A stretch of 52,316 bases of DNA from Alphaproteobacteria bacterium (lineage in GTDB: Bacteria; Pseudomonadota; Alphaproteobacteria; Bin95), in the NCBI GenBank assembly GCA_022822125.1, contig JAJECF010000107.1:1-52316 (forward strand), written 5' to 3'. Both the position numbers and the translations under genes were made by a program. Below the pieces are notes generated by a model that was given only the letters and a program-made list of their open reading frames with translations, was not told where the DNA came from and ran no database searches. This document shows, piece by piece, positions 1 through 8,553 of this stretch; the stretch's first letter is position 1, and the number at the start of each line of letters is the position of its first letter.

Positions 1-291
1 GCGTCCGGCATGATGCTGAAAGGATGAACGCCGGTCAGATCAGTTTCGTTCGAACCACCCACGGACTGCTCTCCGGTAACTGCTTTCGCCCCTTGGTCCC
101 AGAAACAGCGCCCTCCGATGCAACGACGATCGACGCGTCAGGCGCTCGGCCTGCGCGTCGAGACTCGCCGGACGGGCCCGGACCCTGACTAATGATCTAA
201 CATCGACCGGCGGTCCGTGGCCGACCAGTGTCAAATTTATGGTGTCTTTCAATCGAATCCGCCACTGCTGACTTGGCCGCGCCCGCGAATC
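1..291. other. Non-coding stretch before hemF 3' end
   Basis: I see no gene in this stretch. The reading frames crossing it have no recognisable protein signature, and those entering from the right are shadows of hemF. It may hold the hemF 3' region and part of a neighbour outside the window. Confidence 0.4.
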
Positions 292-1122
292 TCAGGGCCA
301 GGCGGCCTCCGGCGGCAGCGACATCAGGATCGCTTCCGGATTGCCCCCGGTCATCAGGCCGAACTTCGTGCCGCGATCGTACAGCAGGTTGAATTCGGCG
401 TAGCGGCCGCGCCGGAACAGCTGATGCTGCCGGTCCTCTTCGGTCCACGGCTCGGCCATATGGCGCCGGACCAGAGCCGGGTAGATGTCCAGGAAGGCGA
501 GACCGACATCGCGGGTGAAGGCCAAGTCCGCGGCCCAGTCGCCCGTATCGACGTAGTCGTAGAAGATCCCGCCGACGCCCCGCGCCTCGCCGCGGTGCTT
601 GATGAAGAAGTACTCGTCGCACCAGGCCTTGAAGCGCGGATAGTCGCCGGCGTCGTACCGGTTGCAGGCGTCTTCCAGCGCGGCGTGGAAGGCGCGCGCC
701 TCCGCCGCTGCGCGCTCGGGGAACATCGGCGTCAGGTCCGCCCCGCCGCCGAACCAGGCCCGGGTCGTCTCGATATGGCGGGTGTTCATGTGCATCGCCG
801 GCACGAAGGGCGAGGCCATATGCGCCACCAGCGAGATGCCGGAGGCCCAGAAGCGCGGGTCCTCCTCCGCGCCCGGAATCCGGGCCCGGAAGGCCTCTGA
901 AAAGCTCCCGTGGACGGTCGAGACATTGACGCCGACCTTCTCGAACACGTCGCCCTTCATCACCGACATGACGCCGCCGCCGCCGCCCGGGCGCTCCCAT
1001 GCCCGGCGCTCGAAACGCGCGCCGCCCGGCTCCAGCGCCTCGAAGGCGGCGCAGAAGGCGTCGCGCAGCTCCTCGAACCAGAGCCGCGCCCTTGTCCGGC
1101 GCGGCGCGGATGCGTCCGTCAC
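292..1122 (-). CDS. hemF: Oxygen-dependent coproporphyrinogen III oxidase
   Basis: HemF carries out the O2-dependent double decarboxylation of coproporphyrinogen III to protoporphyrinogen IX in cytoplasmic haem synthesis. The 276-residue protein shows the family's linear signature: an early [12 protein letters not shown] stretch, [26 protein letters not shown], the [20 protein letters not shown] segment, and [20 protein letters not shown] near the C-terminus. The open frame extends upstream to 1218, but I place the start at a GTG at 1122-1120. A strong Shine-Dalgarno (GGGGAGG) lies 7 nt before it, and the resulting length fits the family. The gene is divergent from the bc1 operon, leaving about 190 bp of shared upstream DNA. 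Haem supply for cytochromes b and c1 is a sensible functional link, but that is inference. Confidence 0.95.
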   Translation of the reverse strand: MTDASAPRRTRARLWFEELRDAFCAAFEALEPGGARFERRAWERPGGGGGVMSVMKGDVFEKVGVNVSTVHGSFSEAFRARIPGAEEDPRFWASGISLVAHMASPFVPAMHMNTRHIETTRAWFGGGADLTPMFPERAAAEARAFHAALEDACNRYDAGDYPRFKAWCDEYFFIKHRGEARGVGGIFYDYVDTGDWAADLAFTRDVGLAFLDIYPALVRRHMAEPWTEEDRQHQLFRRGRYAEFNLLYDRGTKFGLMTGGNPEAILMSLPPEAAWP

Positions 1123-1311
1123 GCCCAAGCCTCCCCTGCGGCGGAACCTGCCCGCAATGTGGGGCATATCCGCTTGCAAATGAACGATTGCGGGCGCGCA
1201 GGGGCATTTACGCGGCATCGGGTCGCATAGCGGCGCGGGGGCCGCAAGACATACTCGAACGGGCTATGCGGCAAGCGCCCGTTGTCCTGGGTGCTGGGGA
1301 GTTTTCCGTAT

Positions 1312-1857
1312 ATGGCGGCAACGGCGGACGGGGCGGGCGGCGACGGCGTCACGCGCCGCGACTTTCTCGAATATGCGGCGGGCGGCATGAGCGCGGTCGG
1401 GGCGGTGGCGGCCGGCTGGGCGCTCGTTGACAATATGAACCCGGCGGCGGACACGCTCGCGCTCTCGACAACGGAAGTCGATCTCGAGCCCATCGAACCG
1501 GGCCAGTCGATCACCGTCGTCTGGCAGAAGAAGCCGGTCTTCGTGCGCCGGCGCACGGAAGCCGAGATCAAGGAGGCGGAGGACACGTCGCTCGACGCCC
1601 TGCCGGACCCGATGGCGGATGCGGACCGGGTGCAGAAGGCGGAATGGCTGATCCTGGTGGGTGTATGCACCCATCTCGGCTGCATCCCGCTCGGCCAGAA
1701 GGACACGGATGAGAAGGGCGAATATGGCGGCTGGTTCTGCCCCTGCCACGGCTCGCACTACGACACCTCCGGGCGCATCCGCAAGGGGCCGGCGCCGGAG
1801 AACCTTCCCGTGCCGCCATACCGCTTCCTCGACGACACCCGCATCCTGATCGGCTGA
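1312..1857 (+). CDS. petA: Ubiquinol-cytochrome c reductase Rieske iron-sulfur subunit
   Basis: This is the Rieske [2Fe-2S] subunit of the cytochrome bc1 complex, which takes electrons from ubiquinol and passes them to cytochrome c1 at the periplasmic face. The 181-residue protein has CTHLGC at 119-124 and CPCHGS at 143-148, supplying the two Cys and two His cluster ligands and the disulfide cysteines. The N-terminus has a twin-arginine-like TRRDFL (14-19) followed by a hydrophobic helix, as expected for a Tat-inserted Rieske protein. An in-frame TTG lies at 1282, but ATG 1312 is preferred because GGGGAG sits 10 nt upstream. First gene of petABC; cytochrome b begins 6 bp after its stop. Confidence 0.96.
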   Translation: MAATADGAGGDGVTRRDFLEYAAGGMSAVGAVAAGWALVDNMNPAADTLALSTTEVDLEPIEPGQSITVVWQKKPVFVRRRTEAEIKEAEDTSLDALPDPMADADRVQKAEWLILVGVCTHLGCIPLGQKDTDEKGEYGGWFCPCHGSHYDTSGRIRKGPAPENLPVPPYRFLDDTRILIG

Positions 1858-1863
1858 GTAGCG

Positions 1864-3126
1864 ATGGCTGCGCCCAAGTTCCAGAACCCGATCGTCCGCT
1901 GGATCGACTACCGGCTGCCGGTCTTCTCCTTCATGCATCACGAGATGCATGAATACCCGACGCCGAAAAACCTCAACTACTGGTGGAATTTCGGCGCGCT
2001 CGCCGGCTTCATGCTGGTGGTGATGATCGTCACCGGCATCGTGCTGGCGATGAACTACACGCCGCATGTGGACCATGCCTTCGACAGCGTGGAGCGCATC
2101 AGGCGCGACGTGCCGTTCGGCTGGCTGGTGCAGTTCATCCATATGAACGGCGCGTCGTTCTTCTTCATCGTCGTCTATATCCACATCTTCCGCGGGCTCT
2201 ATTACGGCTCCTACAAGTCGCCGCGCGAGATCCTGTGGATGCTCGGCGTGGTCATCATGCTGCTGATGATGGCGACGGCCTTCATGGGCTATGTGCTGCC
2301 CTGGGGCCAGATGAGCTTCTGGGGCGCCACGGTCATCACCAACCTGTTCTCGGCGATTCCGTGGGTGGGCGAGCATATCGTGAGCTGGCTGTGGGGCGGC
2401 TTCGCGGTCGATAACCCGACGCTCAACCGCTTCTATTCGCTGCATTACCTGCTGCCCTTCGTCATTGTCGGCGTGGTGGCGCTGCATGTGCTGGCGCTGC
2501 ACACGCACGGCTCCAACAACCCGCTCGGCATCGAGATTCGCGGCAAGCAGGACAGCATCCCCTTCCACCCCTATTACACGCTCAAGGATTTCTTCAGCCT
2601 CGGCGTGCTGCTGATCCTGTTCTGCCTGTTCGTGTTCTTCGCGCCGGACTATCTGGGCCATCCCGACAATTACGTGCCGGCGAACCCGCTGGTGACGCCG
2701 TCGCATATCGTGCCGGAATGGTATTTCCTGCCCTTCTACGCGATCCTGCGCGCGATTCCGGACAAGCTGCTCGGCGTCGTCGCCATGTTCGCGGCCATCG
2801 CCGTGCTCTTCGTGCTGCCCTGGCTGGACCGGTCGCCGGTGCGCAGCGCCCGCTTCCGCCCGATCTACAAGCAGGTCTTCTGGCTGCTGGTGATCGACTG
2901 CCTGGTGCTCGGCTATATCGGCTCCAAGCCGGCGGAAGGCTGGTATATCCATATCGGGCGCCTTGCGACGATCTATTACTTCCTCCACTTCCTGGTGATC
3001 CTGCCGCTGCTTTCCGTATTCGAACGGCCGCGGCCCTTGCCGCTCAGCATCGGCGAGCCGGTGCTCGGAGGAGGCGCCCCGCCGCCCGGGGGAACGGGCG
3101 GAAGCGGCGCGGCGGGGAGATCGTGA
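1864..3126 (+). CDS. petB: Cytochrome b of the bc1 complex
   Basis: This is the membrane cytochrome b subunit carrying the two b haems and the Qo/Qi quinone sites. In 420 residues I see many hydrophobic helices, the paired haem-ligand histidines each 14 residues apart (H93/H107 and H194/H208), the Qo-site PEWY motif at 283-286, and the usual N-terminus ending in a [14 protein letters not shown] stretch. The last ~25 residues are a Gly/Pro-rich tail ([12 protein letters not shown]), a low-complexity extension beyond the last helix. The stop TGA overlaps the cytochrome c1 ATG (TGATG, 1-base overlap), implying translational coupling. Confidence 0.97.
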   Translation: MAAPKFQNPIVRWIDYRLPVFSFMHHEMHEYPTPKNLNYWWNFGALAGFMLVVMIVTGIVLAMNYTPHVDHAFDSVERIRRDVPFGWLVQFIHMNGASFFFIVVYIHIFRGLYYGSYKSPREILWMLGVVIMLLMMATAFMGYVLPWGQMSFWGATVITNLFSAIPWVGEHIVSWLWGGFAVDNPTLNRFYSLHYLLPFVIVGVVALHVLALHTHGSNNPLGIEIRGKQDSIPFHPYYTLKDFFSLGVLLILFCLFVFFAPDYLGHPDNYVPANPLVTPSHIVPEWYFLPFYAILRAIPDKLLGVVAMFAAIAVLFVLPWLDRSPVRSARFRPIYKQVFWLLVIDCLVLGYIGSKPAEGWYIHIGRLATIYYFLHFLVILPLLSVFERPRPLPLSIGEPVLGGGAPPPGGTGGSGAAGRS

Positions 3127-3896
3127 TGCGCAACCGTCTGCTCGGCGCCGCGCTGGCCGCCGCCCTCGGGCTCGCCCTCCTGCCGGGCGCCGCGTCGGCC
3201 GCCGGCGGCGGCCCGCCCCCGCCGGCGCGGGAGTGGAGCTTCACCGGCGTCTTCGGCGCCTTCGACCGCGCCGCCCTGCAGCGCGGCTACCAGGTCTATC
3301 GCGAGGTCTGCGCCGGCTGCCACGCCATGCGGCTGATGTTCTACCGCAACCTCACGCAGATCGGCATGTCCGAGGCCGCCGCCAAGGCCGAGGCCGCGAA
3401 CGCCTTCATCGTGGACGGGCCGGACGAGGAAGGCGAAATGTTCGAGCGCCCCGGCAAGCTCTCGGACCGCTTCGTCTCGCCCTTCCCGAACGACAATGCC
3501 GCCAAGGCCGCGAATGGCGGCGCGCTGCCGCCCGATCTCAGCCTGATCGCCAAGAACCAGGCCTACGGCCCCGACTATGTCGCCGCCGTGCTGACCGGCT
3601 ATGCCGACCCGCCTGAGGGCTTCGAGCTCGGCGACAACCAGAGCTACAACCTCTATTTCGCCGGCAACCGGATTTCCATGCCGCCGCCGCTCTTCGAGGA
3701 CCTGGTGGAATATGCGGACGGCACGCCCGCCACGGTCGATCAGATGGCGCTCGACGTCTCGCATTTCCTTATGTTCGCCGCCGAGCCGCAGCTTGAGGAC
3801 CGGCACCGGCTGGGCGTCAAGGTCATCATCTTCCTCCTGGTGCTGACCGGCCTGCTCTACGCCCTGAAGCGCAAGGTCTGGAGAGACGTGCATTGA
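3126..3896 (+). CDS. petC: Cytochrome c1 of the bc1 complex
   Basis: This is the haem-c subunit that receives electrons from the Rieske protein and reduces soluble cytochrome c. The 256-residue protein has an N-terminal signal peptide (cleavage probably after ALPGAASA-like residues ~20-25), the haem-attachment motif CAGCH at 62-66, a Met-containing GNRISMPPP segment as probable sixth ligand, and a single C-terminal membrane anchor followed by basic residues (ALKRKVWRD). A longer open frame runs upstream inside petB, but the ATG overlapping the petB stop gives a proper signal peptide. Its stop overlaps the TTG start of mtnP. Confidence 0.96.
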   Translation: MRNRLLGAALAAALGLALLPGAASAAGGGPPPPAREWSFTGVFGAFDRAALQRGYQVYREVCAGCHAMRLMFYRNLTQIGMSEAAAKAEAANAFIVDGPDEEGEMFERPGKLSDRFVSPFPNDNAAKAANGGALPPDLSLIAKNQAYGPDYVAAVLTGYADPPEGFELGDNQSYNLYFAGNRISMPPPLFEDLVEYADGTPATVDQMALDVSHFLMFAAEPQLEDRHRLGVKVIIFLLVLTGLLYALKRKVWRDVH

Positions 3897-4777
3897 CCGC
3901 GCGGCCCGTGATCGGGATCGTCGGGGGCAGCGGCCTCTACGATATCGACGGGCTGGACGACAAGCGCTGGATTGCGGTCGAGAGCCCCTGGGGCCGGCCT
4001 TCCGACGAGATTCTCCACGCCCGGCTGGGCGAGGCCGAGCTCCGCTTCCTGCCGCGCCACGGGCGGGGGCACCGACTCAGCCCGACCGATCTCGACTACC
4101 GCGCCAATATCGACGCGCTCAAGCGGTCCGGGGCGACGGAGCTGATATCGCTCTCGGCGGTCGGCTCCCTCCGGGAAGAGCATGCGCCGGGCGATTTCGT
4201 GCTGGTGGACCAGTTCATCGACCGCACCTTCGCGCGCGCCAAGAGCTTCTTCGGCCCGGGCTGCACGGCGCATGTCTCCATGGCGGACCCGGTCTGCCCG
4301 CGCCTGGGCGATGCGCTGGAGGCGGCCGGCGCCGACGCCGGCGTCTCGCTGCATCGCGGCGGCGCTTACCTGGCGATGGAAGGCCCGCAATTCTCCACCC
4401 GCGCCGAAAGCGCCCTCTACCGGAGCTGGGGCTGCGCCGTCATCGGCATGACCGCCATGCCGGAAGCCAAGCTCGCGCGCGAGGCCGAGCTCTGTTACGC
4501 CACCGTCGCCATGGTCACCGATTACGACTGCTGGCACGAGGAGCATGAGGATGTCTCGGTCGAGGCGGTGATCCGCGTGCTGCTCGGCAATGCGGAGCGC
4601 GGCCGGGGCCTCGTCCGCCATGTCGCGCCAGCGCTCGCGGCGCGCCGCGAGCTCTGTTACGCCGGCTGCCACACGGCGCTGGAGCATGCGCTGATTACCG
4701 CGCCGGACATGCGGGACCCGGCGCTTCTGGCCAGGCTGGACGCCGTTGCGGGACGGGTGCTAAACGGCGCCGCATGA
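3893..4777 (+). CDS. mtnP: S-methyl-5'-thioadenosine phosphorylase
   Basis: MTA phosphorylase splits 5'-methylthioadenosine, the by-product of polyamine and homoserine-lactone synthesis, into adenine and 5-methylthioribose-1-phosphate. The 294-residue protein has the family N-terminus [15 protein letters not shown], the phosphate-site [16 protein letters not shown], the [11 protein letters not shown] signature, and the [16 protein letters not shown] and TDYDCW substrate segments. The start is a TTG whose last two bases fall in the petC stop (TTGA). No better start exists, because the family motif begins seven residues later. The end overlaps mtnA by ATGA, so both salvage enzymes appear to be read from the bc1 transcript. 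Confidence 0.94.
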   Translation: MTARPVIGIVGGSGLYDIDGLDDKRWIAVESPWGRPSDEILHARLGEAELRFLPRHGRGHRLSPTDLDYRANIDALKRSGATELISLSAVGSLREEHAPGDFVLVDQFIDRTFARAKSFFGPGCTAHVSMADPVCPRLGDALEAAGADAGVSLHRGGAYLAMEGPQFSTRAESALYRSWGCAVIGMTAMPEAKLAREAELCYATVAMVTDYDCWHEEHEDVSVEAVIRVLLGNAERGRGLVRHVAPALAARRELCYAGCHTALEHALITAPDMRDPALLARLDAVAGRVLNGAA

Positions 4778-5868
4778 AGGTTGACGGCGCCGCCTATCGC
4801 AGCATCTGGCCGGACGCGGACGGCCGCGCCGTCTGCATCATCGACCAGACCCGCCTGCCGCACAATTTCGAGACCGCGCGGCTGGAATCGCTTGAGGACG
4901 CCGCCCATGCGATTCGCGCCATGCTGGTGCGCGGCGCCCCGCTGATCGGCGCGACCGGCGCTTACGGCTTGGCGCTCGCCCTCTTCCGCGACCCCTCCGA
5001 CGCCGCGCTGGAGGAGGCCCGCCGCACCCTGCTCGCCACCCGACCGACCGGGGCGAACCTCGCCTGGGCGCTGGAGGATGTAGCTGCGAAAGTGCGCCCC
5101 CTGCCGCCGGGGGAGCGCGCCGCGGCGGCTTTCGCGCGGGCGGGCGAACTCTGCGACGAGGACGTGGCGATCAATTACGCCATCGGCGAACACGGGCTCG
5201 GCCTTCTCCGCGAAGCCGCCGGGAAAAAGGAAGGCCGCCTCAATATCCTGACGCATTGCAATGCCGGCTGGCTCGCCACGGTGGACTGGGGCACGGCGCT
5301 CGCGCCCATCTACCGCGCCCATGACGCCGGCATCGAGGTGCATGTCTGGGTGGACGAGACCCGCCCGCGCAACCAGGGCGCGCATCTGACCGCCTGGGAG
5401 CTCGGCAGGCACGGCGTGCCGCACACCGTCATCGTGGACAATGCCGCCGGCCATGTGATGCAGCGCGGGCTGGTGGACCTCTGCATCGTCGGCACCGACC
5501 GGACGACGGCGACCGGCGATGTCTGCAACAAGATCGGCACCTACGCCAAGGCGCTGGCCGCCTTCGACAACGGCGTGCCGTTCCATGTCGCGCTGCCGAG
5601 CCCGACCATCGACTGGACGGTTTCGGACGGCCTCGCCTCCATCCCCATCGAGGAGCGCGACGCCGCCGAGGTGCGGCAGGTCTGGGGCCGGACGGAAGAG
5701 GGCGGCCTGGCGTCCGTTTCCGTGACGCCGCCGGGCTCGCCCGCCGCCAATTACGCCTTCGACGTCACGCCGGCCCGGCTCGTCACCGGCTTCATCACCG
5801 AACGCGGCCTCGCCGCCCCGGACGGGCTGGGACGGCTTTTCCCGGAATACCGGGCCGCCGCCGAATAG
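4774..5868 (+). CDS. mtnA: S-methyl-5-thioribose-1-phosphate isomerase
   Basis: MtnA converts methylthioribose-1-phosphate, the product of MtnP, into methylthioribulose-1-phosphate. The 364-residue protein has the eIF2B-like fold signatures: [23 protein letters not shown] with the catalytic Cys, [11 protein letters not shown], and [19 protein letters not shown] with the catalytic Asp. The start overlaps the mtnP stop (ATGA). No mtnB, mtnC, mtnD or RuBisCO-like mtnW follows, so the fate of the product (full methionine salvage or the MTA-isoprenoid/DHAP shunts known in some alphaproteobacteria) cannot be decided from this window. Confidence 0.95.
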   Translation: MKVDGAAYRSIWPDADGRAVCIIDQTRLPHNFETARLESLEDAAHAIRAMLVRGAPLIGATGAYGLALALFRDPSDAALEEARRTLLATRPTGANLAWALEDVAAKVRPLPPGERAAAAFARAGELCDEDVAINYAIGEHGLGLLREAAGKKEGRLNILTHCNAGWLATVDWGTALAPIYRAHDAGIEVHVWVDETRPRNQGAHLTAWELGRHGVPHTVIVDNAAGHVMQRGLVDLCIVGTDRTTATGDVCNKIGTYAKALAAFDNGVPFHVALPSPTIDWTVSDGLASIPIEERDAAEVRQVWGRTEEGGLASVSVTPPGSPAANYAFDVTPARLVTGFITERGLAAPDGLGRLFPEYRAAAE

Positions 5869-5884
5869 AAACGGACCCCTTCCC

Positions 5885-6964
5885 ATGCCCACCATTCGCG
5901 AAGAGAACCTGCGCGCCGTCGTGCGCGCCGTCTGCGCCGCCGCCGGAAGCGCGGGGGAGGAGCCGGCCGATGTCGCCGACAACCTCGTCTATGCGAACCT
6001 CACCGGCCATGACAGTCACGGCGTCGGCATGCTGCCGCGCTATATCCGGGCGGTGCAGGAGGGCGAGCTGAAGCCGAATGTCGAGATCGGCCTGCTCGCG
6101 GACATGGGCGCCATGCTGGTGGTGGACGGCAAGGCGGGCTACGGCCAGTCGGTCGGCAGGCAGGCGATGGAACTCGCCATAGAGCGGGCGCAGGCGCATG
6201 GCGTGTGCGTCATGGCCGTGCGCCGGTCGTTCCATCTCTGCCGCATCGGCGCCTGGGGCGAGCAATGCGCGCGCGCCGGGCTGGTGTCGATCCACTATGT
6301 CAATGTCGTCGGCCATCCGGGCCTCGTGGCGCCCTGGCGCGGCTCGGACGCGCGCTTCGCCACCAATCCCTATTGCATCACCATGCCGGCGACCGGGGCG
6401 AATCCCGTGACCCAGCTCGACATGGCGACCAGCATTGTGGCCCACGGCAAGGTTCGCGTGGCGAAGAACAAGGGCGAGGAGATGGCGCCCGGCACGCTGA
6501 TCGACAATAAGGGCCGCCCGACCACGGACCCGAATGTGATGTTCGAGCGGCCGATGGGCGCGATCCTGCCCATCGGCGGGCACAAGGGCTATGGCATGGC
6601 GCTGATGAGCGAGATGATGGCGGGCGTGCTTTCCGGCGGCCAGACCTGCCGGCCGGAGACGGATCACGAGCAGGACACGATCCTGAACAACATGCTCTCC
6701 ATCGTGTTCGACCCGGCCCGGCTGGTGGACCCCGGCTTCTACAATGCGGAGATGGACGCCACCATCGCGCATGTAAAAGCCTCGCCCCCCGCCGACCCCG
6801 CGCTGCCCGTCCTCGTTCCCGGAGACCCCGAACGCGCCACCCACGCCGAGCGCAGCCAGGGCGGCATCCCCGTGGACGACGAAACCTGGCGGGAGCTGGA
6901 GGCGGCGGCGGTCTCGGTGGGGATCGAGGCTGCGGAATTCAGGCGGATGGCGGGGGTGAATTGA
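5885..6964 (+). CDS. Ldh2 family (malate/L-lactate/ureidoglycolate-type) NAD(P)-dependent oxidoreductase
   Basis: This is a 359-residue member of the Ldh_2 family, whose members oxidise or reduce 2-hydroxy acids such as malate, sulfolactate or ureidoglycolate. It shows the hallmark GHDSHGV at 41-47, a YGQSVGRQAM segment, FATNPYCITMPA (substrate loop), and PIGGHKGYGMALMSE in the C-terminal half. Length is typical. It starts 16 bp after mtnA, with only a weak ribosome site, and may be the last gene of the pet-mtn transcript. The true substrate cannot be read from the sequence. Confidence 0.85.
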   Translation: MPTIREENLRAVVRAVCAAAGSAGEEPADVADNLVYANLTGHDSHGVGMLPRYIRAVQEGELKPNVEIGLLADMGAMLVVDGKAGYGQSVGRQAMELAIERAQAHGVCVMAVRRSFHLCRIGAWGEQCARAGLVSIHYVNVVGHPGLVAPWRGSDARFATNPYCITMPATGANPVTQLDMATSIVAHGKVRVAKNKGEEMAPGTLIDNKGRPTTDPNVMFERPMGAILPIGGHKGYGMALMSEMMAGVLSGGQTCRPETDHEQDTILNNMLSIVFDPARLVDPGFYNAEMDATIAHVKASPPADPALPVLVPGDPERATHAERSQGGIPVDDETWRELEAAAVSVGIEAAEFRRMAGVN

Positions 6965-6984
6965 GGGCGGAAGAGAGTCCGCCC
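6965..6984. terminator. GC-rich hairpin after the Ldh2 gene
   Basis: GGGCGGA (6965-6971) pairs with TCCGCCC (6978-6984) around a 6-nt loop, directly after the Ldh2 stop and between two converging genes. No T-run follows, so it is only a weak terminator candidate. Confidence 0.3.
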
Positions 6985-7042
6985 CGGAACCCACAGGCTT
7001 TCAGCCTTCCCCAACCATAACGGTAGAAGTCAAAACCAACCG

Positions 7043-7300
7043 TCACCGGGCGTTCGCATCATCCCGGTTGAAGGCGTAGTCGGCAGGAACGGGCAGGGCG
7101 CGGGCGCGCATCCATTCTATGACTCGCTGCCTGCTTTCGTCTCTGGCAACGACAAGCCGCTCGCGCGTGGCGGATACGATCATCAGGCGATCGCCGGTGC
7201 GCAGGCCGAGTTCGTCCACTACCGCCCTGGGCAACCTCACCCCCAGGCCGCCGCCCCATTTCGAGACCCGCATGGATGTGCTTTCAGCGCGCTCGTTCAT
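7043..7300 (-). CDS. Orphan AbrB/MazE/VapB-type antitoxin
   Basis: This is a small DNA-binding antitoxin of the swapped-hairpin AbrB class. The core RVSKWGGGLGVRLPRAV, followed by DELGLRTGDRLMIV, is the dimeric DNA-binding domain. The tail LPVPADYAFNRDDANAR is the acidic/aromatic end that normally wraps a PIN-domain VapC toxin. Two starts are possible: ATG 7300 or the internal ATG 7273, where most homologues begin; neither has a good ribosome site. The open frame runs further upstream, but that part is encoded by an inserted repeat element and is not family sequence. No toxin gene follows: only 78 bp separate its stop from the converging Ldh2 gene. Confidence 0.75.
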   Translation of the reverse strand: MNERAESTSMRVSKWGGGLGVRLPRAVVDELGLRTGDRLMIVSATRERLVVARDESRQRVIEWMRARALPVPADYAFNRDDANAR

Positions 7301-7314
7301 AACGGGGAGGGTAA

Positions 7315-7561
7315 TACCAACGGCACCGGGTTCAAACTCACAGGCAAACGCCGCCCGGTTTTCCCTTTTTGCGTCAATCCGCCCGGCGCCTCTCCTCATC
7401 CTGAGTAGCCGACCGAAGGGGAGGCGTATCGAAGGATCGTCCCACCAGTGGAGCCGCCTCCCTCGATACGCGGCTGGCGCCGCTACTCGGGATGAGGACA
7501 AAGGACCGGGGCTACGACAGGGAGACGCCGCGCCATCGGTTCCGATCAACGACCGCTGGTA
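7315..7561 (+). mobile_element. MITE-like element, copy A
   Basis: This 247-bp element begins TACCAACGG and ends CCGCTGGTA (terminal inverted repeats). The interior is an imperfect long palindrome: CTCATCCTGAGTAGC pairs with GCTACTCGGGATGAG, and GCGTATCGAAGGA pairs with TCCCTCGATACGC. Left flank is TAA and right flank TCA, so the TNA duplication is not exact here. It lies only 14-41 bp upstream of the antitoxin start and may have replaced or altered its promoter. Confidence 0.75.
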
Positions 7562-8066
7562 TCACGTCCTCTTCTCGTCATGCCCGGAACAAGTCCATTG
7601 CTGTCCGGTTCAGCCGGTTGGGCGAGGCCGATTGGGGGTTGAGAGGCAGCGGCGTCTGCGGTCCTCCGTTCCTCATCCTGAGCTTGTCGAAGGAGCCTCA
7701 TCCCGAGTAGCGGCGCCCGCCGCGTATCGAGGGGGCCAAAGGTGGGGCAGCGGTGCGTCCGCCGTCTCGTGCGGCGAAGGGGCCGGCCGGGCCGGACGGA
7801 GTGGCGTGGAACGAAGCGCAAGGGCTCGCTCAAAATGCTTCGACCGGCGCCGGGAGCGGCACGCGCGCCGCCGCAGCGCCTGTCCGGATGACAAGGGCGC
7901 CTGCCGGGGGCGACCGGTAAGCGGGGAGCCGACATCCTCGGGCGCGGTGCGAAAAATTCGGAGCTTGCATCGGAGCCGGAACTGCTGGTTTACTTGTTGC
8001 CGGGCTCGCTCGCAGAGGAAGTGACTTGGGGGCTTGACTTCGGTGAGCACATTGCGGTGTAGAATT
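7562..8066. other. Intergenic DNA with degraded repeat pieces
   Basis: I find no gene. At about 7670-7735 there is a fragment related to the MITE interior (CTCATCCTGAGCTTGTCGAA followed by a CTCATCCCGAGTAG-like arm). The many reading frames crossing this stretch translate repeat DNA and have no family signature. Confidence 0.45.
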
Positions 8067-8156
8067 CGCCTCGCGCCTCGCGCCTCGCGCCTCGCGCCTC
8101 GCGCCTCGCGCCTCGCGCCTCGCGCCTCGCGCCTCGCGCCTCGCGCCTCGCGCCTC
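8067..8156. repeat. Heptanucleotide tandem repeat, about 12.9 copies
   Basis: Twelve exact head-to-tail copies of CGCCTCG (8067-8150) are followed by a partial copy (CGCCTC). It is uninterrupted, which suggests recent expansion or active slippage. In the minus strand the 7-bp unit translates to a REARGAR repeat in every frame, giving several spurious frames. It lies about 400 bp upstream of the lipoprotein/Slam pair. Confidence 0.95.
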
Positions 8157-8553
8157 TTCCTGCAAGCTTCGGGCGGCATAGCCGGCTAGACGCTTGCCTT
8201 CGCCCGGCCGGGCGTTCTCCTTCTGAAATCAACTGCCGCGACCGGCGGCGTTCCTGTCCCGGAATGCTCCGCGCGGAGCGGGCGTATTGCCGCATCGCAG
8301 CCGGCTATCGCCCGTCATGTCTCGCATCGTTTGAACCGGGTGCGGTTTGGTTCTCACAGACCGCCTGGCGGTTTCTGTCCCGAACCTCGCTAACGCCTTC
8401 CAGCGCCGTCACTTCGGCCCGCGCTGTTTCCCCGTATCGGCCGCAATCGGCTTCCCGACGCGACGACCGGCTGCCGGGACCGGACCGCCTCCGGCGCGGT
8501 CGGCCTGTCGCGCCCTTCGCTTGTCGACCACTTCGAAACCTGGAGAGTTCAAG
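8157..8553. other. Upstream region of the lipoprotein gene
   Basis: About 400 bp without a convincing gene. The lipoprotein frame is open back to 8347, but the extra residues are Arg/Pro-rich and precede a complete lipoprotein signal peptide. I could not identify a clear promoter or a Fur-box-like palindrome by eye. Confidence 0.4.

Noticed and set aside
7119..8024. 301-codon plus-strand frame across the antitoxin and repeat region
   Set aside because: It reads through MITE copy A and degraded repeats; the same peptide strings reappear wherever the element occurs.
8067..8156. Possible CRISPR array
   Set aside because: The units are 7 bp and contiguous with no spacers; no cas genes are present.
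7673..8295. Minus-strand frames with REARGAR repeats
   Set aside because: They are translations of the 7-bp tandem repeat in all three frames, not a repeat protein.
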